From GCA-2737725 sp033763995 (GTDB lineage Bacteria > Pseudomonadota > Alphaproteobacteria > Rhodospirillales > Rhodospirillaceae), in the NCBI GenBank assembly GCA_033763995.1, contig JANRJL010000062.1, positions 50,118 through 114,117 on the forward strand: a stretch of DNA of 64,000 nucleotides. Direction: 5' to 3'. Each line of letters begins with the position of its first letter. Position 1 is the first letter of the stretch. The position numbers and the translations under genes were made by a program. The notes below the pieces were generated by a model. That model was not told the DNA's origin, did not search any database, and saw only the letters and a program-made list of their open reading frames with translations. Shown here one piece after another: positions 1-9,007 of the stretch.

Positions 1-751
1 GCGCGGACGTGTCGGTCGGGCCAAGGTGCGCGGATATGCCTATCTGACGCTGCCGCCCGACCGCAAGCCGACGGCCGCGGCCATCAAACGCCTCGACGTG
101 ATGCAAACGCTTGACAGCCTGGGCGCCGGCTTCTCGCTGGCCAGTCACGACTTGGACATTCGCGGCGCCGGCAATTTGCTGGGCGACGAGCAGTCGGGGC
201 ATATCAAGGAAGTCGGCGTCGAATTGTACCAGCACTTGTTGGAGGAGGCGGTCGCCGCCGCGCGCGAGGGGGCCGTCGAGGAAACAGCCCGCCGCGATCA
301 GGACTGGTCGCCGCAAATCAACACCGGCGCGCCGGTTCTGATTCCCGACACCTACGTCAAGGACTTGGGTGCCCGTATGTCGCTCTATCGACGGATTGCA
401 ACGCTGGCCGATCGAGCCGAAATCGACGCCTTTGCCGCGGAATTGATCGACCGTTTCGGTCCGCTGCCGGTGGAAGTCGAAAACTTGCTCGATGTCGTTC
501 ACATCAAGGTGTTATGCCGCGCGGCCCATGTGGAGAAGGTCGATGCCGGGCCCAAGGGCGCCGTGGTGGCGCTGCGCAACAACACGTTCCCGAACCCCGG
601 CGGTCTGGTGGACCTGATCGCGCGGAGCGCCGGAACGGCCAAGCTCAGGCCCGATCAGCGCATCGTCTTCACGCGCGTGTGGGACACCCCGCAGGCGCGG
701 GTCAAAGGGCTTCAGACGTTGATGACTCAGATCGCGGCTTTGGCCGCGTGA
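1..751 (+). CDS. mfd: Transcription-repair coupling factor Mfd, C-terminal part
   Basis: The frame is open from the window edge (first complete codon at base 2), so the N-terminal UvrB-like, RID and most helicase domains lie outside. What remains is the end of the helicase core with the TRG-type segment (SHDLDIRGAGNLLG and the following QSGHI) and the C-terminal TRCF/D7 domain (PDTYVKDLGARMSLYRR onward). In the family, Mfd is an ATP-driven translocase that removes stalled RNA polymerase from lesions and recruits UvrA. The frame ends in a single TGA and no partner gene follows on this strand. Identification is firm; only the start is unknown. Confidence 0.95.
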   Translation, partial: RGRVGRAKVRGYAYLTLPPDRKPTAAAIKRLDVMQTLDSLGAGFSLASHDLDIRGAGNLLGDEQSGHIKEVGVELYQHLLEEAVAAAREGAVEETARRDQDWSPQINTGAPVLIPDTYVKDLGARMSLYRRIATLADRAEIDAFAAELIDRFGPLPVEVENLLDVVHIKVLCRAAHVEKVDAGPKGAVVALRNNTFPNPGGLVDLIARSAGTAKLRPDQRIVFTRVWDTPQARVKGLQTLMTQIAALAA

Positions 752-755
752 TCCG

Positions 756-1049
756 CTAGGCCACGGCGAGGCGAGACTCAGCCGACACGGGCTTGCGTGG
801 AGGGACCGGAGCAGGCGCCATTTCCGACTCGGCGAAACGCAGCGAAATGATGACGCGGTCACGGTCTTCGATGCTGCTGAAGCGGACCGTCACGAAGGTG
901 ACGTGGGGCACAATGCTGCGGTCGCGCCCTTCGATGATCACCCAATGGGGCGATTTGCACGTCCGCAAGACCAACTTCTGGAAATTCGCGTAAGGCATCG
1001 TCGTGGCGAAAATCTGCTCGACGAAATCCTGCTGGTGATAGTCCGGCAT
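756..1049 (-). CDS. Small conserved hypothetical protein, paralogue of the protein at 1772-2044
   Basis: A 97-residue protein of unknown function. Two in-frame ATGs lie 6 nt apart. The upstream one (1055) abuts the AGGAG at 1056-1060, whereas the ATG at 1049 is spaced 6 nt from it, so 1049 is preferred. The sequence has no signal peptide or membrane segment. A core (FATTMP, F..LVL..C, VIIEG.DRS, F..VRFSSIEDRDR, LRFAE) is shared with the protein at 1772-2044, so the two are diverged paralogues. The pattern suggests a compact alpha/beta fold, but I recognise no family. It is divergent from the pentapeptide-repeat gene at 1255 and converges on mfd with a 4-nt gap. Confidence 0.6.
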   Translation of the reverse strand: MPDYHQQDFVEQIFATTMPYANFQKLVLRTCKSPHWVIIEGRDRSIVPHVTFVTVRFSSIEDRDRVIISLRFAESEMAPAPVPPRKPVSAESRLAVA

Positions 1050-1147
1050 CGTCATCTCCTGTTAGCGTTTCTTGTTTTGGGAGAGCGTGCCGGTGATGTC
1101 CTACCAATTCCTTAACTCCAATTTCGCCGCGTGCGGTCTGCTAATAT

Positions 1148-1175
1148 ATTGATATTTAACGCTAATATTATCAAT
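1148..1175. promoter_or_regulatory. AT-rich inverted repeat in a divergent intergenic region
   Basis: ATTGATA and TATCAAT form perfect 7-bp arms separated by 14 nt. They sit in an AT-rich patch between two divergent genes (starts at 1049 and 1255). The position fits an operator or the core of overlapping promoters. No regulator can be assigned. Confidence 0.3.
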
Positions 1176-1254
1176 CCATGGTTTCATTGTGAGCCGCCCG
1201 TGAACTCGCGCTACCATGCGGCGCGACGTCCGGAGTCGTCGCCACAAAGGCGCC

Positions 1255-1782
1255 ATGAGCGACTTCATCCGCCCCATCAATACCCAGGCGATCAATGCGG
1301 TTCTCGATCGCTTTGCGCTCAAGACCTACAACGGCCTTGGGCTCAACAGCACCGGAGGAACGGCGAGCGGAAACCCGCGCAATGTGGTGGTCGATCAGGT
1401 CACCTTGAGTGCCGCGGCGCGTAAAATCTTCGCGACATCGGGCTCCTTCTTTCCCGAGCGCGCGTCGGGCGTGGGCGCCGTCGCGAGTCGGGCGACGCGC
1501 TTCGACAGCGTGGATCTGTCGGGCGCCTCGTTTGTCGGCCAAATCCTGGATGGCGCGACGTTCAGCAGTTCGATCTTGAAGGATGTGAATTTTGTCGGCG
1601 CCTCGTTGCGCGGCGCCATTTTCAAGGCATCCTTGGTGGAGGGCGCGCGCTTTAACCAAGCCGATCTCAGCGGTGCCGATCTTACCGGCGCCCAAGGCTT
1701 GCAGTTCTCGCAGATTCAGGGCGCGGTCACGGACACTGCGACCGTGTTGCCGACAGGGATCGGCAATCCCATCAGCGGCTAG
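1255..1782 (+). CDS. Pentapeptide-repeat protein
   Basis: The preferred start is ATG 1255, with AAGG four nt upstream; an in-frame ATG at 1216 would add 13 basic residues. The first ~85 residues have no repeats. After that come successive five-residue units of the A(D/N)LxX type (VDLSGASF, ILDGATF, VNFVGASLRGAIF, ARFNQADLSGADLTGA), which in the family fold as a right-handed quadrilateral beta helix. The protein is 175 residues with no signal peptide. Members of this family act as DNA mimics or scaffolds, but nothing here picks one role. Its 3' end overlaps the convergent gene at 1772 by 11 nt, and related small proteins flank it on both sides. Confidence 0.75.
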   Translation: MSDFIRPINTQAINAVLDRFALKTYNGLGLNSTGGTASGNPRNVVVDQVTLSAAARKIFATSGSFFPERASGVGAVASRATRFDSVDLSGASFVGQILDGATFSSSILKDVNFVGASLRGAIFKASLVEGARFNQADLSGADLTGAQGLQFSQIQGAVTDTATVLPTGIGNPISG

Positions 1783-2044
1783 CGCGAACCTGAGCTTGGC
1801 CGGCGCGGGCGGATGTCTGCTGTTGCGCAGTTTCGGCCAGGCGAACGGCGATGCGGCCCCGGTCCCGATCGGCGATATCGCCGAACGTCACATTCAGGAA
1901 ATGCTTGCGCGGCAAGTGGCTGCTATCGGTGCCCTCGACGATCACCTTGCTTTCACCGTGGCAGGCCCCAGCCAGGACTTGCTTAAAGCGCTCGACGGGC
2001 ATGGTGGTCTCAAAAAAGTGGCTCAAATCATCGTTCAAGTTCAT
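1772..2044 (-). CDS. Small conserved hypothetical protein, paralogue of the protein at 756-1049
   Basis: A 90-residue protein that aligns over most of its length with the product of 756-1049: FFETTMP against FATTMP, RFKQVL against NFQKLV, VIVEGTDSS against VIIEGRDRS, and DIADRDR against SIEDRDR. The C-terminal 20 residues are polar, Gln/Ala/Arg-rich and probably disordered. A short GGAG precedes the ATG at 2044. It converges on the pentapeptide gene with an 11-nt overlap. The duplication with an unrelated gene between the copies suggests a small accessory locus, but the function is unknown. Confidence 0.6.
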   Translation of the reverse strand: MNLNDDLSHFFETTMPVERFKQVLAGACHGESKVIVEGTDSSHLPRKHFLNVTFGDIADRDRGRIAVRLAETAQQQTSARAGQAQVRASR

Positions 2045-2240
2045 GGGCTCCCAAGGAAGTTCTCTTATTACTAGAAATTGTGGTTGAAATACGTCCCGTT
2101 CCCATAACCCTAGGGCGATAATGGCAGAGACTACTAATTGTAGAAAGGCACTTGTGCCGACAGGAGTCCAAACAAGCCGTAGGGTATTTGGACCGCTGGA
2201 ATACTCTAAAAATCCAATGAGTCAAACAACTTAGGGTCGA

Positions 2241-2900
2241 TTAACCCAAGGATTGCATTTCCGGCTGATCGGAGGATTCGGCCAAGGCCATGTCGATCAT
2301 GCGCACGATGATTTCAGGTTCCTGCGCGCCAGCAATGGCCCGGCCCTCATTGAAAATGTAACAAGGCACACCTGTGATCCCGAGGCGGTGCATGCGCGCA
2401 TTCTCGGTGTAAACCGCATTGAGATCGGTTTCCGTCGTCAAGTGGGCATAGACCATCGACTTTTCCAAGCCGATCTCCTCGGCGATGCGCACCAAGACTT
2501 CGACATTGCCGATGTCGAGGCCTTGCTCGAAATAGCCGGTGAACAGGGCATCCACCGCTTCGGTTTGCCGGTTCATGGTGCGCGCGAGGCGAACCAAACG
2601 GTGCGAGTTGGCGGAGTTCGGCGTGCGCTTGATTTTATCGAGCGCGAAATTGATGCCTTCGCCTTTGCCCGTGAACACCAGGGCCTCGATCACCCGCTCA
2701 TATTGCGCGCTGCCGCCGAACTTGCGCTCCAGGTACTCGCGCCTGTCGACTCCTTGGGACGGTAAGTCCGGGTTCAGCAGGAACGAGCGGTAACGAATTT
2801 GCGGTTTCACGTGCGGGCGCATGCGCAAGGCGCGCTCGAAGCGGCGCTTACCGACGAAACACCACGGGCATACTGTGTCGAAAACAATGTCGATCTGCAT
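2241..2900 (-). CDS. DsbA-family (FrnE-like) thioredoxin-fold oxidoreductase
   Basis: The start is ATG 2900, with AGAGG six nt upstream; the longer open frame upstream carries no homology. The 219-residue protein begins with a beta strand leading into an N-terminal CxxC (VCPWCFVG, residues 9-16). It continues with the helical insertion typical of DsbA/FrnE/HCCA isomerases and ends with the cis-Pro element GVPCYIFN. It lacks a signal peptide, so it is probably cytoplasmic and FrnE-like rather than a periplasmic DsbA. In the family these proteins act as polyketide-associated isomerases or thiol oxidoreductases; the substrate is unknown. It is divergent from chrB. Confidence 0.85.
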   Translation of the reverse strand: MQIDIVFDTVCPWCFVGKRRFERALRMRPHVKPQIRYRSFLLNPDLPSQGVDRREYLERKFGGSAQYERVIEALVFTGKGEGINFALDKIKRTPNSANSHRLVRLARTMNRQTEAVDALFTGYFEQGLDIGNVEVLVRIAEEIGLEKSMVYAHLTTETDLNAVYTENARMHRLGITGVPCYIFNEGRAIAGAQEPEIIVRMIDMALAESSDQPEMQSLG

Positions 2901-2956
2901 GGAAACCTCTGTTCGAGCGTAATTGTAGCCGCAGATCAGCGCGGTTGACCACCGGC

Positions 2957-2984
2957 TTGAAACGCCTCCACGCCGGAGTAAAAT
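2957..2984 (+). promoter_or_regulatory. Putative sigma-70 promoter of chrBA
   Basis: TTGAAA (2957-2962) and TAAAAT (2979-2984) are each one mismatch from consensus, with a 16-bp spacer. They lie about 110 nt upstream of the chrB start at 3097, leaving a moderate leader. This is the best-looking promoter in the first 5 kb. Metal-responsive control is known for chrBA operons elsewhere, but no operator was recognised here. Confidence 0.45.
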
Positions 2985-3096
2985 AAGCGATACGGGGACA
3001 ACGGCAGGCTCCCCGTATCCCGAAGATCGGCCCCTGGGCCGGTCCAAGTTCTGCCTTCCAAACCCCGGCCGGAGCTCGGCGGGGAAGGAGGGTTCC

Positions 3097-3891
3097 ATGA
3101 ACTTGGCGATCACCAGCGACCAACTGACAACGCTTTTGCCGACGCTCGCTCGGCCGCCCGTCATCATCGATGCCCGGCCGCACGCGGCCTATTTATCATC
3201 CGCGCGGGTGATCGAAGGCTCCATCCGGTTGATCCCGGAGCAATTCACGACGAACGCATCGCTCTTTCTGGGTGCGCAGGTGGTGGTGTTCGACAATGAC
3301 GACGCTGCCGCGTCGACTGAGGTCGTCAATAAGCTGCGGGCCCTTGGCTTGCAGGCCATGACGGTCGACGACGGGTTTGACGGCTGGTCCCGCGCCGGCG
3401 GAAAGGTGTTGCCCAAGCCCATGGGCGCGCCGACGACCTGGGTCACGCGGGCGCGGCCGAAAGTCGACCGCGTCGCGTGCCCGTGGCTGATCCTGCGCAT
3501 GATCGACCCCGATGCGAAATTTCTTTATGTGCCGGCCGACGATGTGCGCGCCACGGCGGCGCAACACCCGGCGATTCCCTACGACATTCCCAACGTGACC
3601 TTCTCCCATGAAGGCGCGCTGTGCAGCTTCGACGCCATGATCCACAAATTCGGCTTGTCTGATCCGGCGTTGCTCGACATGGCCGTCATCGTGCGGGGCG
3701 CCGATACCGCCGTCTTCGCTCTGGCGCCGCAAGCGGCGGGATTGGTGGCGATATCGTTGGGGTTGTCCAGACTCTACGCCGACGATCATGCCATGCTCGC
3801 CCAAGGGCTCGTGCTATACGATGCCTTGTATGCATGGTGCCGCGACGGACGCGGCGAGCGGCACGACTGGAACCCGGCGTTTCTGCCATGA
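3097..3891 (+). CDS. chrB: ChrB-type chromate resistance protein with N-terminal rhodanese-like domain
   Basis: The start ATG is preceded by AAGGAGG. Residues ~1-105 look like a rhodanese domain (IIDARPHAAYLSSARVIEGS). The active-site loop reads VVFDNDDAAAS, with no cysteine where rhodaneses carry CxxGxR, so it is probably catalytically dead. Residues ~115-264 match the ChrB C-terminal domain (RPKVDRVACPWLILRMIDP, FSHEGALCSFDAMI), whose family members sense or assist chromate detoxification. The stop overlaps the chrA start (ATGA at 3888-3891), so translation is probably coupled. The classical N-terminal regulatory ChrB module is absent, so a transcriptional role is uncertain. Confidence 0.85.
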   Translation: MNLAITSDQLTTLLPTLARPPVIIDARPHAAYLSSARVIEGSIRLIPEQFTTNASLFLGAQVVVFDNDDAAASTEVVNKLRALGLQAMTVDDGFDGWSRAGGKVLPKPMGAPTTWVTRARPKVDRVACPWLILRMIDPDAKFLYVPADDVRATAAQHPAIPYDIPNVTFSHEGALCSFDAMIHKFGLSDPALLDMAVIVRGADTAVFALAPQAAGLVAISLGLSRLYADDHAMLAQGLVLYDALYAWCRDGRGERHDWNPAFLP

Positions 3892-5180
3892 CTGATGTAG
3901 CCCAAACCCACACGCCGCGCTCTAGCGAAGCATTTCGGTATTGGCTGAAGTTGGGGTGCATCAGTTTCGGCGGGCCGGCCGGCCAGATCGCGCTGATGCA
4001 GCACGATCTGGTCGAGCGCCTCAAGTGGATCGACACGCGGGCTTTCTTGAACGGCTTGAACTTCTGCATGCTGCTGCCGGGCCCCGAGGCGCAACAACTG
4101 GCCACCTATATCGGCTGGAGATTGCATGGCCTCCGCGGCGCTCTCACCGCGGGGCTCTTGTTTGTCCTGCCGGGCGCCGCGGCTTTGTTCGCCTTGTCAT
4201 GGCTTGCGGCGGACCAGGGCGATGCGCCGCTGGTCGCGGCGGCCTTCGCGGGCCTCAAGCCAGTTGTCGTCGCGATCATTGCTCATGCGGTTTGGAAGAT
4301 CGCCAAACGCGCGCTCACGTCCTGGCCGGCGGCGATTATTGCCGGTCTCGCGTTCCTCGCCGTCGAGATCGCCGATGTGCCGTTCCCGTTGGTGGTCGCC
4401 GTGGCGGGCGCGATGGGCTTTGGCCTCGCGCGGTGGCCCGGGAGTCCCGTCAAGTTTGCCGCGCACACGTCGGGATCACACGTTACGACCAGCGCACCAC
4501 TCCGATGGGGTCGACTCATCGGAGTGGTCGTTCTTTATGTCGCTTTGCTGGGCGTCGGCGTGGGCAGCGCCGTTCTCGCGTTTGGTCGCGAGCCGTTTCT
4601 CGAAGTCGCATGGCTCATGACCAAGGCCGCGTTCGTGACGTTCGGCGGCGCCTACGCGGTGCTGCCCTATGTGGCCGACGCTGCGGTCAATACCCATGGC
4701 TGGCTCGATGCCGACGCGATGATCAATGGGCTGGCCTTGGCGGAAACGACGCCCGGGCCCTTGATCCTGGTGTTGCAGTACGTCGGCTTCTTTGCGGGCT
4801 GGAATGGCGCCCTCGGCGGCATGACGCCGGTGTCGCCGCTGGCGGCGGCCACGGTCGGCAGCCTTGTCGCCACCTATGCGACATTCCTGCCCTCGATCTT
4901 TTTTATTCTCATCGGCGCGCCTTTGGTGGAACGCATTCCCGCTTACGCTCCGGCGGCCGCCGCGCTATCGGCGATCACGGCGGCGGTCGTGGGCGTGATC
5001 GTGACCTTGGGCCTGTTCTTCGCCGACAAGGTGCTGCTCGCCAACGGCCAGGTGAACATTGGCGCGTGTGCGGTCGCCATCGTCGCGCTTTTCGTGCTCC
5101 TGCGCTGGCACGTCAGCGTGCATTGGCTGGTGATCGCGGGAGCGCTCGGCGGCATGGCTTGGACATTCGCAGGTTCTTAG
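3888..5180 (+). CDS. chrA: Chromate ion transporter ChrA (two-domain, long form)
   Basis: A 430-residue polytopic inner-membrane protein of the CHR family, the usual length for the bidomain type. The N-terminal half carries the CHR signature (GCISFGGPAGQIALM ... LPGPEAQQLATYIGW). The second half repeats it in diverged form (AAFVTFGGAYAVLPYVAD ... LAETTPGPLILVLQYVGF). Known members extrude chromate using the membrane potential. The start is the ATG that overlaps the chrB stop; longer in-frame extensions would run into chrB. Together with the upstream chrB this forms a compact resistance operon. Confidence 0.95.
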   Translation: MTDVAQTHTPRSSEAFRYWLKLGCISFGGPAGQIALMQHDLVERLKWIDTRAFLNGLNFCMLLPGPEAQQLATYIGWRLHGLRGALTAGLLFVLPGAAALFALSWLAADQGDAPLVAAAFAGLKPVVVAIIAHAVWKIAKRALTSWPAAIIAGLAFLAVEIADVPFPLVVAVAGAMGFGLARWPGSPVKFAAHTSGSHVTTSAPLRWGRLIGVVVLYVALLGVGVGSAVLAFGREPFLEVAWLMTKAAFVTFGGAYAVLPYVADAAVNTHGWLDADAMINGLALAETTPGPLILVLQYVGFFAGWNGALGGMTPVSPLAAATVGSLVATYATFLPSIFFILIGAPLVERIPAYAPAAAALSAITAAVVGVIVTLGLFFADKVLLANGQVNIGACAVAIVALFVLLRWHVSVHWLVIAGALGGMAWTFAGS

Positions 5181-5290
5181 ACCTCGCGGCCGCCGTGCAC
5201 GGCGGTCGCTTCCCGCTCGGTCTTGACGCCGGTCAAGGCGTGGCCCGGCGGAAAATTCATTCTTGGCCGTGCGGTGGAAAGGATTGGTCG

Positions 5291-6106
5291 ATGATCCGAC
5301 GCCTTCTTCTTTCAATGTTTCTTTCGCTCGCATCGGTGACAAGCGCGCCGGCCGAGCCGGTCGATGATGCCCTCGCGGTCTATCGCAGCGGCGATTACGA
5401 CACGGCGATGCGCATGTTTCTCAGGCTGGCCGCCGATGACGACGATGTCGCGCAATACAACATCGGCGTCATGTACGCGCGCGGCCACGGCGTGGAGCAG
5501 AACAACCTCGAGGCGTTGCGTTGGTTCCTCATGGCCGCCGAGCGCGGCAATGCCACCGCGCAATTCAGCGTCGGCGCCGCCTATGCCACCGGATTGGGTG
5601 TCCCCGTGGACGACGCGGAGGCGGTGAAGTGGTACCGCCGTGCCGCCGAGCAGGGCGACCCCGGCGCGCAGAACAGCCTCGGCATGATGTACAATCGCAA
5701 GCGCGGCGTGCCGCAGGATTTCGCCGCCGCGTTGGAATGGTTCCGCAAGGCCGCCGACCAGGGCTTTGCCCCGGCCCAGAGCAATCTGGGTTATATGTAC
5801 GACAAGGGCCGCGGCGTGCCGCAAGACAGCACCAACGCATTCCTGTGGTATGAAATGGCCGCCGAACAGGGCTACGCCGAGGCGCAGTCCAACCTGGCGG
5901 AGTTGTTCGATTCGGGGCGCGGCGTCGCGCGCGATCGGGTGCAAGCCTACAAGTGGTACGACATCGTGTCGCGCAATCCGGCGGTCGGGGCGGAGGGCCG
6001 CACCATCGCCGCCAAACGGCGCGACATCGTCGCCGCGAAGATGAAACCGGCCCAAATCGTTCAAGCCAAGACAGCCGCGCAAGCGTGGCAGCCGCGCAAC
6101 CGCTGA
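5291..6106 (+). CDS. Secreted Sel1-like repeat (TPR-like) protein
   Basis: ATG 5291 follows a GGAAAGG. The N-terminus (MIRRLLLSMFLSLASVTSAPAEP) is a clear Sec signal peptide with probable cleavage after SAPA. Five Sel1 repeats of about 36 residues follow (A.YNIGVMYARGHGVEQN, AQFSVGAAYATGLGV, AQNSLGMMYNRKRGV, AQSNLGYMYDKGRGV, AQSNLAELFDSGRGV), giving a periplasmic alpha-solenoid for protein contacts. The C-terminal ~45 residues are basic and outside the repeats. The frame continues upstream through chrA, but that part is non-coding shadow. No partner is evident. Confidence 0.85.
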   Translation: MIRRLLLSMFLSLASVTSAPAEPVDDALAVYRSGDYDTAMRMFLRLAADDDDVAQYNIGVMYARGHGVEQNNLEALRWFLMAAERGNATAQFSVGAAYATGLGVPVDDAEAVKWYRRAAEQGDPGAQNSLGMMYNRKRGVPQDFAAALEWFRKAADQGFAPAQSNLGYMYDKGRGVPQDSTNAFLWYEMAAEQGYAEAQSNLAELFDSGRGVARDRVQAYKWYDIVSRNPAVGAEGRTIAAKRRDIVAAKMKPAQIVQAKTAAQAWQPRNR

Positions 6107-6129
6107 TACGTGAATCGCCCGTGCGACGA

Positions 6130-6219
6130 TGGCGGAAGGGGTGGGATTCGAACCCACGAACGGATTGCTCCGTTGCCGGTTTTCAAGACCGGTGCTTTCA
6201 ACCGCTCAGCCACCCTTCC
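6130..6219 (-). tRNA. tRNA-Ser (UGA)
   Basis: The minus strand folds as a class II tRNA with a long variable arm. The acceptor stem GGAAGGG/CCCTTCC is followed by discriminator G and an encoded CCA (6130-6132). The anticodon stem CCGGT/ACCGG encloses loop CTTGAAA, giving anticodon UGA (plus-strand tca at 6183-6185). The T-arm reads GTGGGTTCGAATCCCAC. Length is 90 nt including CCA. Confidence 0.95.
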
Positions 6220-6316
6220 GAATCGGCGCCGGTATATAGCAAAGCTTGAGAAAATCTATAAAAGACTCTTTTCGGGGCCTGGCTGCATGGCTGGCCCCGG
6301 CCAAGAGGGGTGAGGC

Positions 6317-7204
<888 letters not shown>

Positions 7205-7218
7205 GCAGAACACGCGCC

Positions 7219-8316
7219 ATGAAAATCGATGGCCGCCCGTACCGCACGATCTGGCCCCTGCCGGATGGGCGCGTGCGCGTCATCGATCAGACCCTGCTGC
7301 CGTTTGACTTCGCCACGGTCGATCTCGCGACGGTGGACGACGCCGCGCGCGCCATCACGGCCATGATCGTGCGCGGCGCGCCGTTGATCGGCGCGACGGC
7401 CGCTTACGGCGTGGCGCTGGCCATGCGTGACGACCCTTCGGACGTTAACTTGCAAAAGGCCTATGCCACGTTGCTGGCCACACGACCCACGGCGGTGAAC
7501 CTCAAGTGGGCCTTGGATCGTGCGCTACGCACGCTCGGTCCGTTGCCGGCCAGCGAGCGTGCCGCAGCCGCTTCCGAACTCGCCGCGCAAATCTGCGACG
7601 ACGACGTGGCCACCAATCAGGCCATCGGCCGTCATGGCCTTGTGTTGATCCGCGCCGCGCATCAACACAAGCCGTCCAAGCCCGTCAACATCCTGACCCA
7701 CTGCAATGCCGGGTGGCTCGCCACGGTGGATTGGGGCACGGCCCTGGCGCCGATCTACATGGCCCATGATTCAGGCATCCCCGTTCATGTGTGGGTCGAT
7801 GAAACCCGGCCCCGAAATCAAGGTGCGGCGCTCACGACCTGGGAACTGGCGCGCCACGGCGTACCTCACACTCTGATCGTGGACAACGCGGGCGGGCATT
7901 TGATGCAGCACGCCAAAGTGGACCTCTGCATCGTCGGCACGGACCGAACGACCGCCGCCGGGGACGTGTGCAACAAAGTCGGCACATATTTGAAGGCCCT
8001 GGCCGCGGCGGCCAACGACGTACCCTTCTATGTGGCCGCGCCCGCCAGCAGCATCGATTGGACCTTGCGCGACGGCGTGCGCGACATTCCCATCGAGACC
8101 CGCGCGTCCCGCGAGATCACGCATCTCGTCGGGCGGCGAAGCAACGGAAAGGTCGACGAGTTCCAAATCGCGCCAACCGATACACCAGCGCTCAATATCG
8201 CATTTGACGTCACGCCGGCGCGCTATGTCACCGGCCTTATCACCGAACGCGGTGTGTGCGGCGCGAACGACATCGCGCTTCGCGGATTGTTCCCGGACCT
8301 TGCGGGCAGGGCCTAG
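7219..8316 (+). CDS. mtnA: S-methyl-5-thioribose-1-phosphate isomerase
   Basis: The product is 365 residues from ATG 7219; the open frame extends 5' into mtnP out of its true frame. It is an eIF2B-alpha-like sugar-phosphate isomerase. It shows the N-terminal RGAPLIGATAAYGVALAM, the catalytic-Cys segment LTHCNAGWLATVDWGTAL, VWVDETRPRNQGAALTTWEL, and DLCIVGTDRTTAAGDVCNKVGT. It converts methylthioribose-1-P to methylthioribulose-1-P, the step directly after MtnP. Length and motifs are normal for the family. Confidence 0.95.
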   Translation: MKIDGRPYRTIWPLPDGRVRVIDQTLLPFDFATVDLATVDDAARAITAMIVRGAPLIGATAAYGVALAMRDDPSDVNLQKAYATLLATRPTAVNLKWALDRALRTLGPLPASERAAAASELAAQICDDDVATNQAIGRHGLVLIRAAHQHKPSKPVNILTHCNAGWLATVDWGTALAPIYMAHDSGIPVHVWVDETRPRNQGAALTTWELARHGVPHTLIVDNAGGHLMQHAKVDLCIVGTDRTTAAGDVCNKVGTYLKALAAAANDVPFYVAAPASSIDWTLRDGVRDIPIETRASREITHLVGRRSNGKVDEFQIAPTDTPALNIAFDVTPARYVTGLITERGVCGANDIALRGLFPDLAGRA

Positions 8317-8318
8317 GC

Positions 8319-9005
8319 ATGTCCGCCGACGACCTGCGCCTCAAATTGCAACTCATCGACACATGCCGGGCCTTGCGCGGCAGCGGGTTGACCCACGGCA
8401 CTTCGGGGAACGTCAGCGTGCGGCGCGACGCCCAGTCGCTCTTTATTTCCCCCACCGGCGCCGACTACGACACTCTGCGACCCCAAGACATTCCGCTGTT
8501 GCATCTCGATGGGCGTTGGTCTGGCGGCCTGAAACCCTCCAGCGAATGGCGCTTTCACCGCGATATCATGCGCACACGGAACGACGTCAACGCCGTGGTG
8601 CATACTCATTCTACTTATGCCACGGCGCTGGCCTGCACGGAGCAGGGCATCCCAGCGTTTCACTACATGGTCGCTATCGCGGGCGGCGCCGATATTCGCT
8701 GCGCGCCTTACGCCACCTTCGGCACCGAGGAACTCTCGCGCCATGCCTTGGCGGCGTTGCATCGGCGCAGGGCCTGCCTTCTCGCCAATCACGGGGTCAT
8801 TGCCTTGGGGCGAGACCTTGCCGAAGCCTTGAAGCTGGCCGGAGAGGTTGAGAACCTCGCCGCGCAGTACCTCACCGCGTTGCGGGCCGGCGCGCCCCGG
8901 CTCTTGCCTCAAGAGGAGATGGACAGGGTCGTGGAGAAGTTCCGAACTTACGGGCATCAAGACGGAACTGACGATCAAGATTTGAAGCACGATTCAGATC
9001 TGTAG
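8319..9005 (+). CDS. Class II aldolase/adducin family protein, probable methylthioribulose-1-phosphate aldolase
   Basis: 228 residues from ATG 8319, 2 nt after mtnA. The zinc-aldolase fold is supported by GTSGNVSVR (phosphate binding), E76 in SSEWRFH, H95 and H97 in VVHTHSTYA, and H158 in LANHGVIA. In the classical salvage route this position would be the dehydratase MtnB. No mtnC/D/E genes are present here, and the mtnP-mtnA-class II aldolase set matches the DHAP shunt described in Rhodospirillum rubrum and pathogenic E. coli. There Ald2 splits methylthioribulose-1-P into DHAP and methylthioacetaldehyde. Family is certain, exact reaction inferred. Confidence 0.85.
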   Translation: MSADDLRLKLQLIDTCRALRGSGLTHGTSGNVSVRRDAQSLFISPTGADYDTLRPQDIPLLHLDGRWSGGLKPSSEWRFHRDIMRTRNDVNAVVHTHSTYATALACTEQGIPAFHYMVAIAGGADIRCAPYATFGTEELSRHALAALHRRRACLLANHGVIALGRDLAEALKLAGEVENLAAQYLTALRAGAPRLLPQEEMDRVVEKFRTYGHQDGTDDQDLKHDSDL

Positions 9006-9007
9006 GC

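Noticed and set aside
5175..5215. Terminator after chrA from the CCGCCGTG/CACGGCGG palindrome
   Set aside because: The stem is perfect, but no T-run follows; left out as unsupported.
3941..6106. Apparent fusion of a chrA-region frame with the Sel1 protein
   Set aside because: The part before 5291 is out of frame with chrA and has no homology; the signal peptide and ribosome site at 5291 mark the true start.
8319..9005. Naming the class II aldolase mtnB
   Set aside because: Motifs do not separate MtnB dehydratase from Ald2-type aldolase, and the absence of later mtn genes nearby favours the aldolase.
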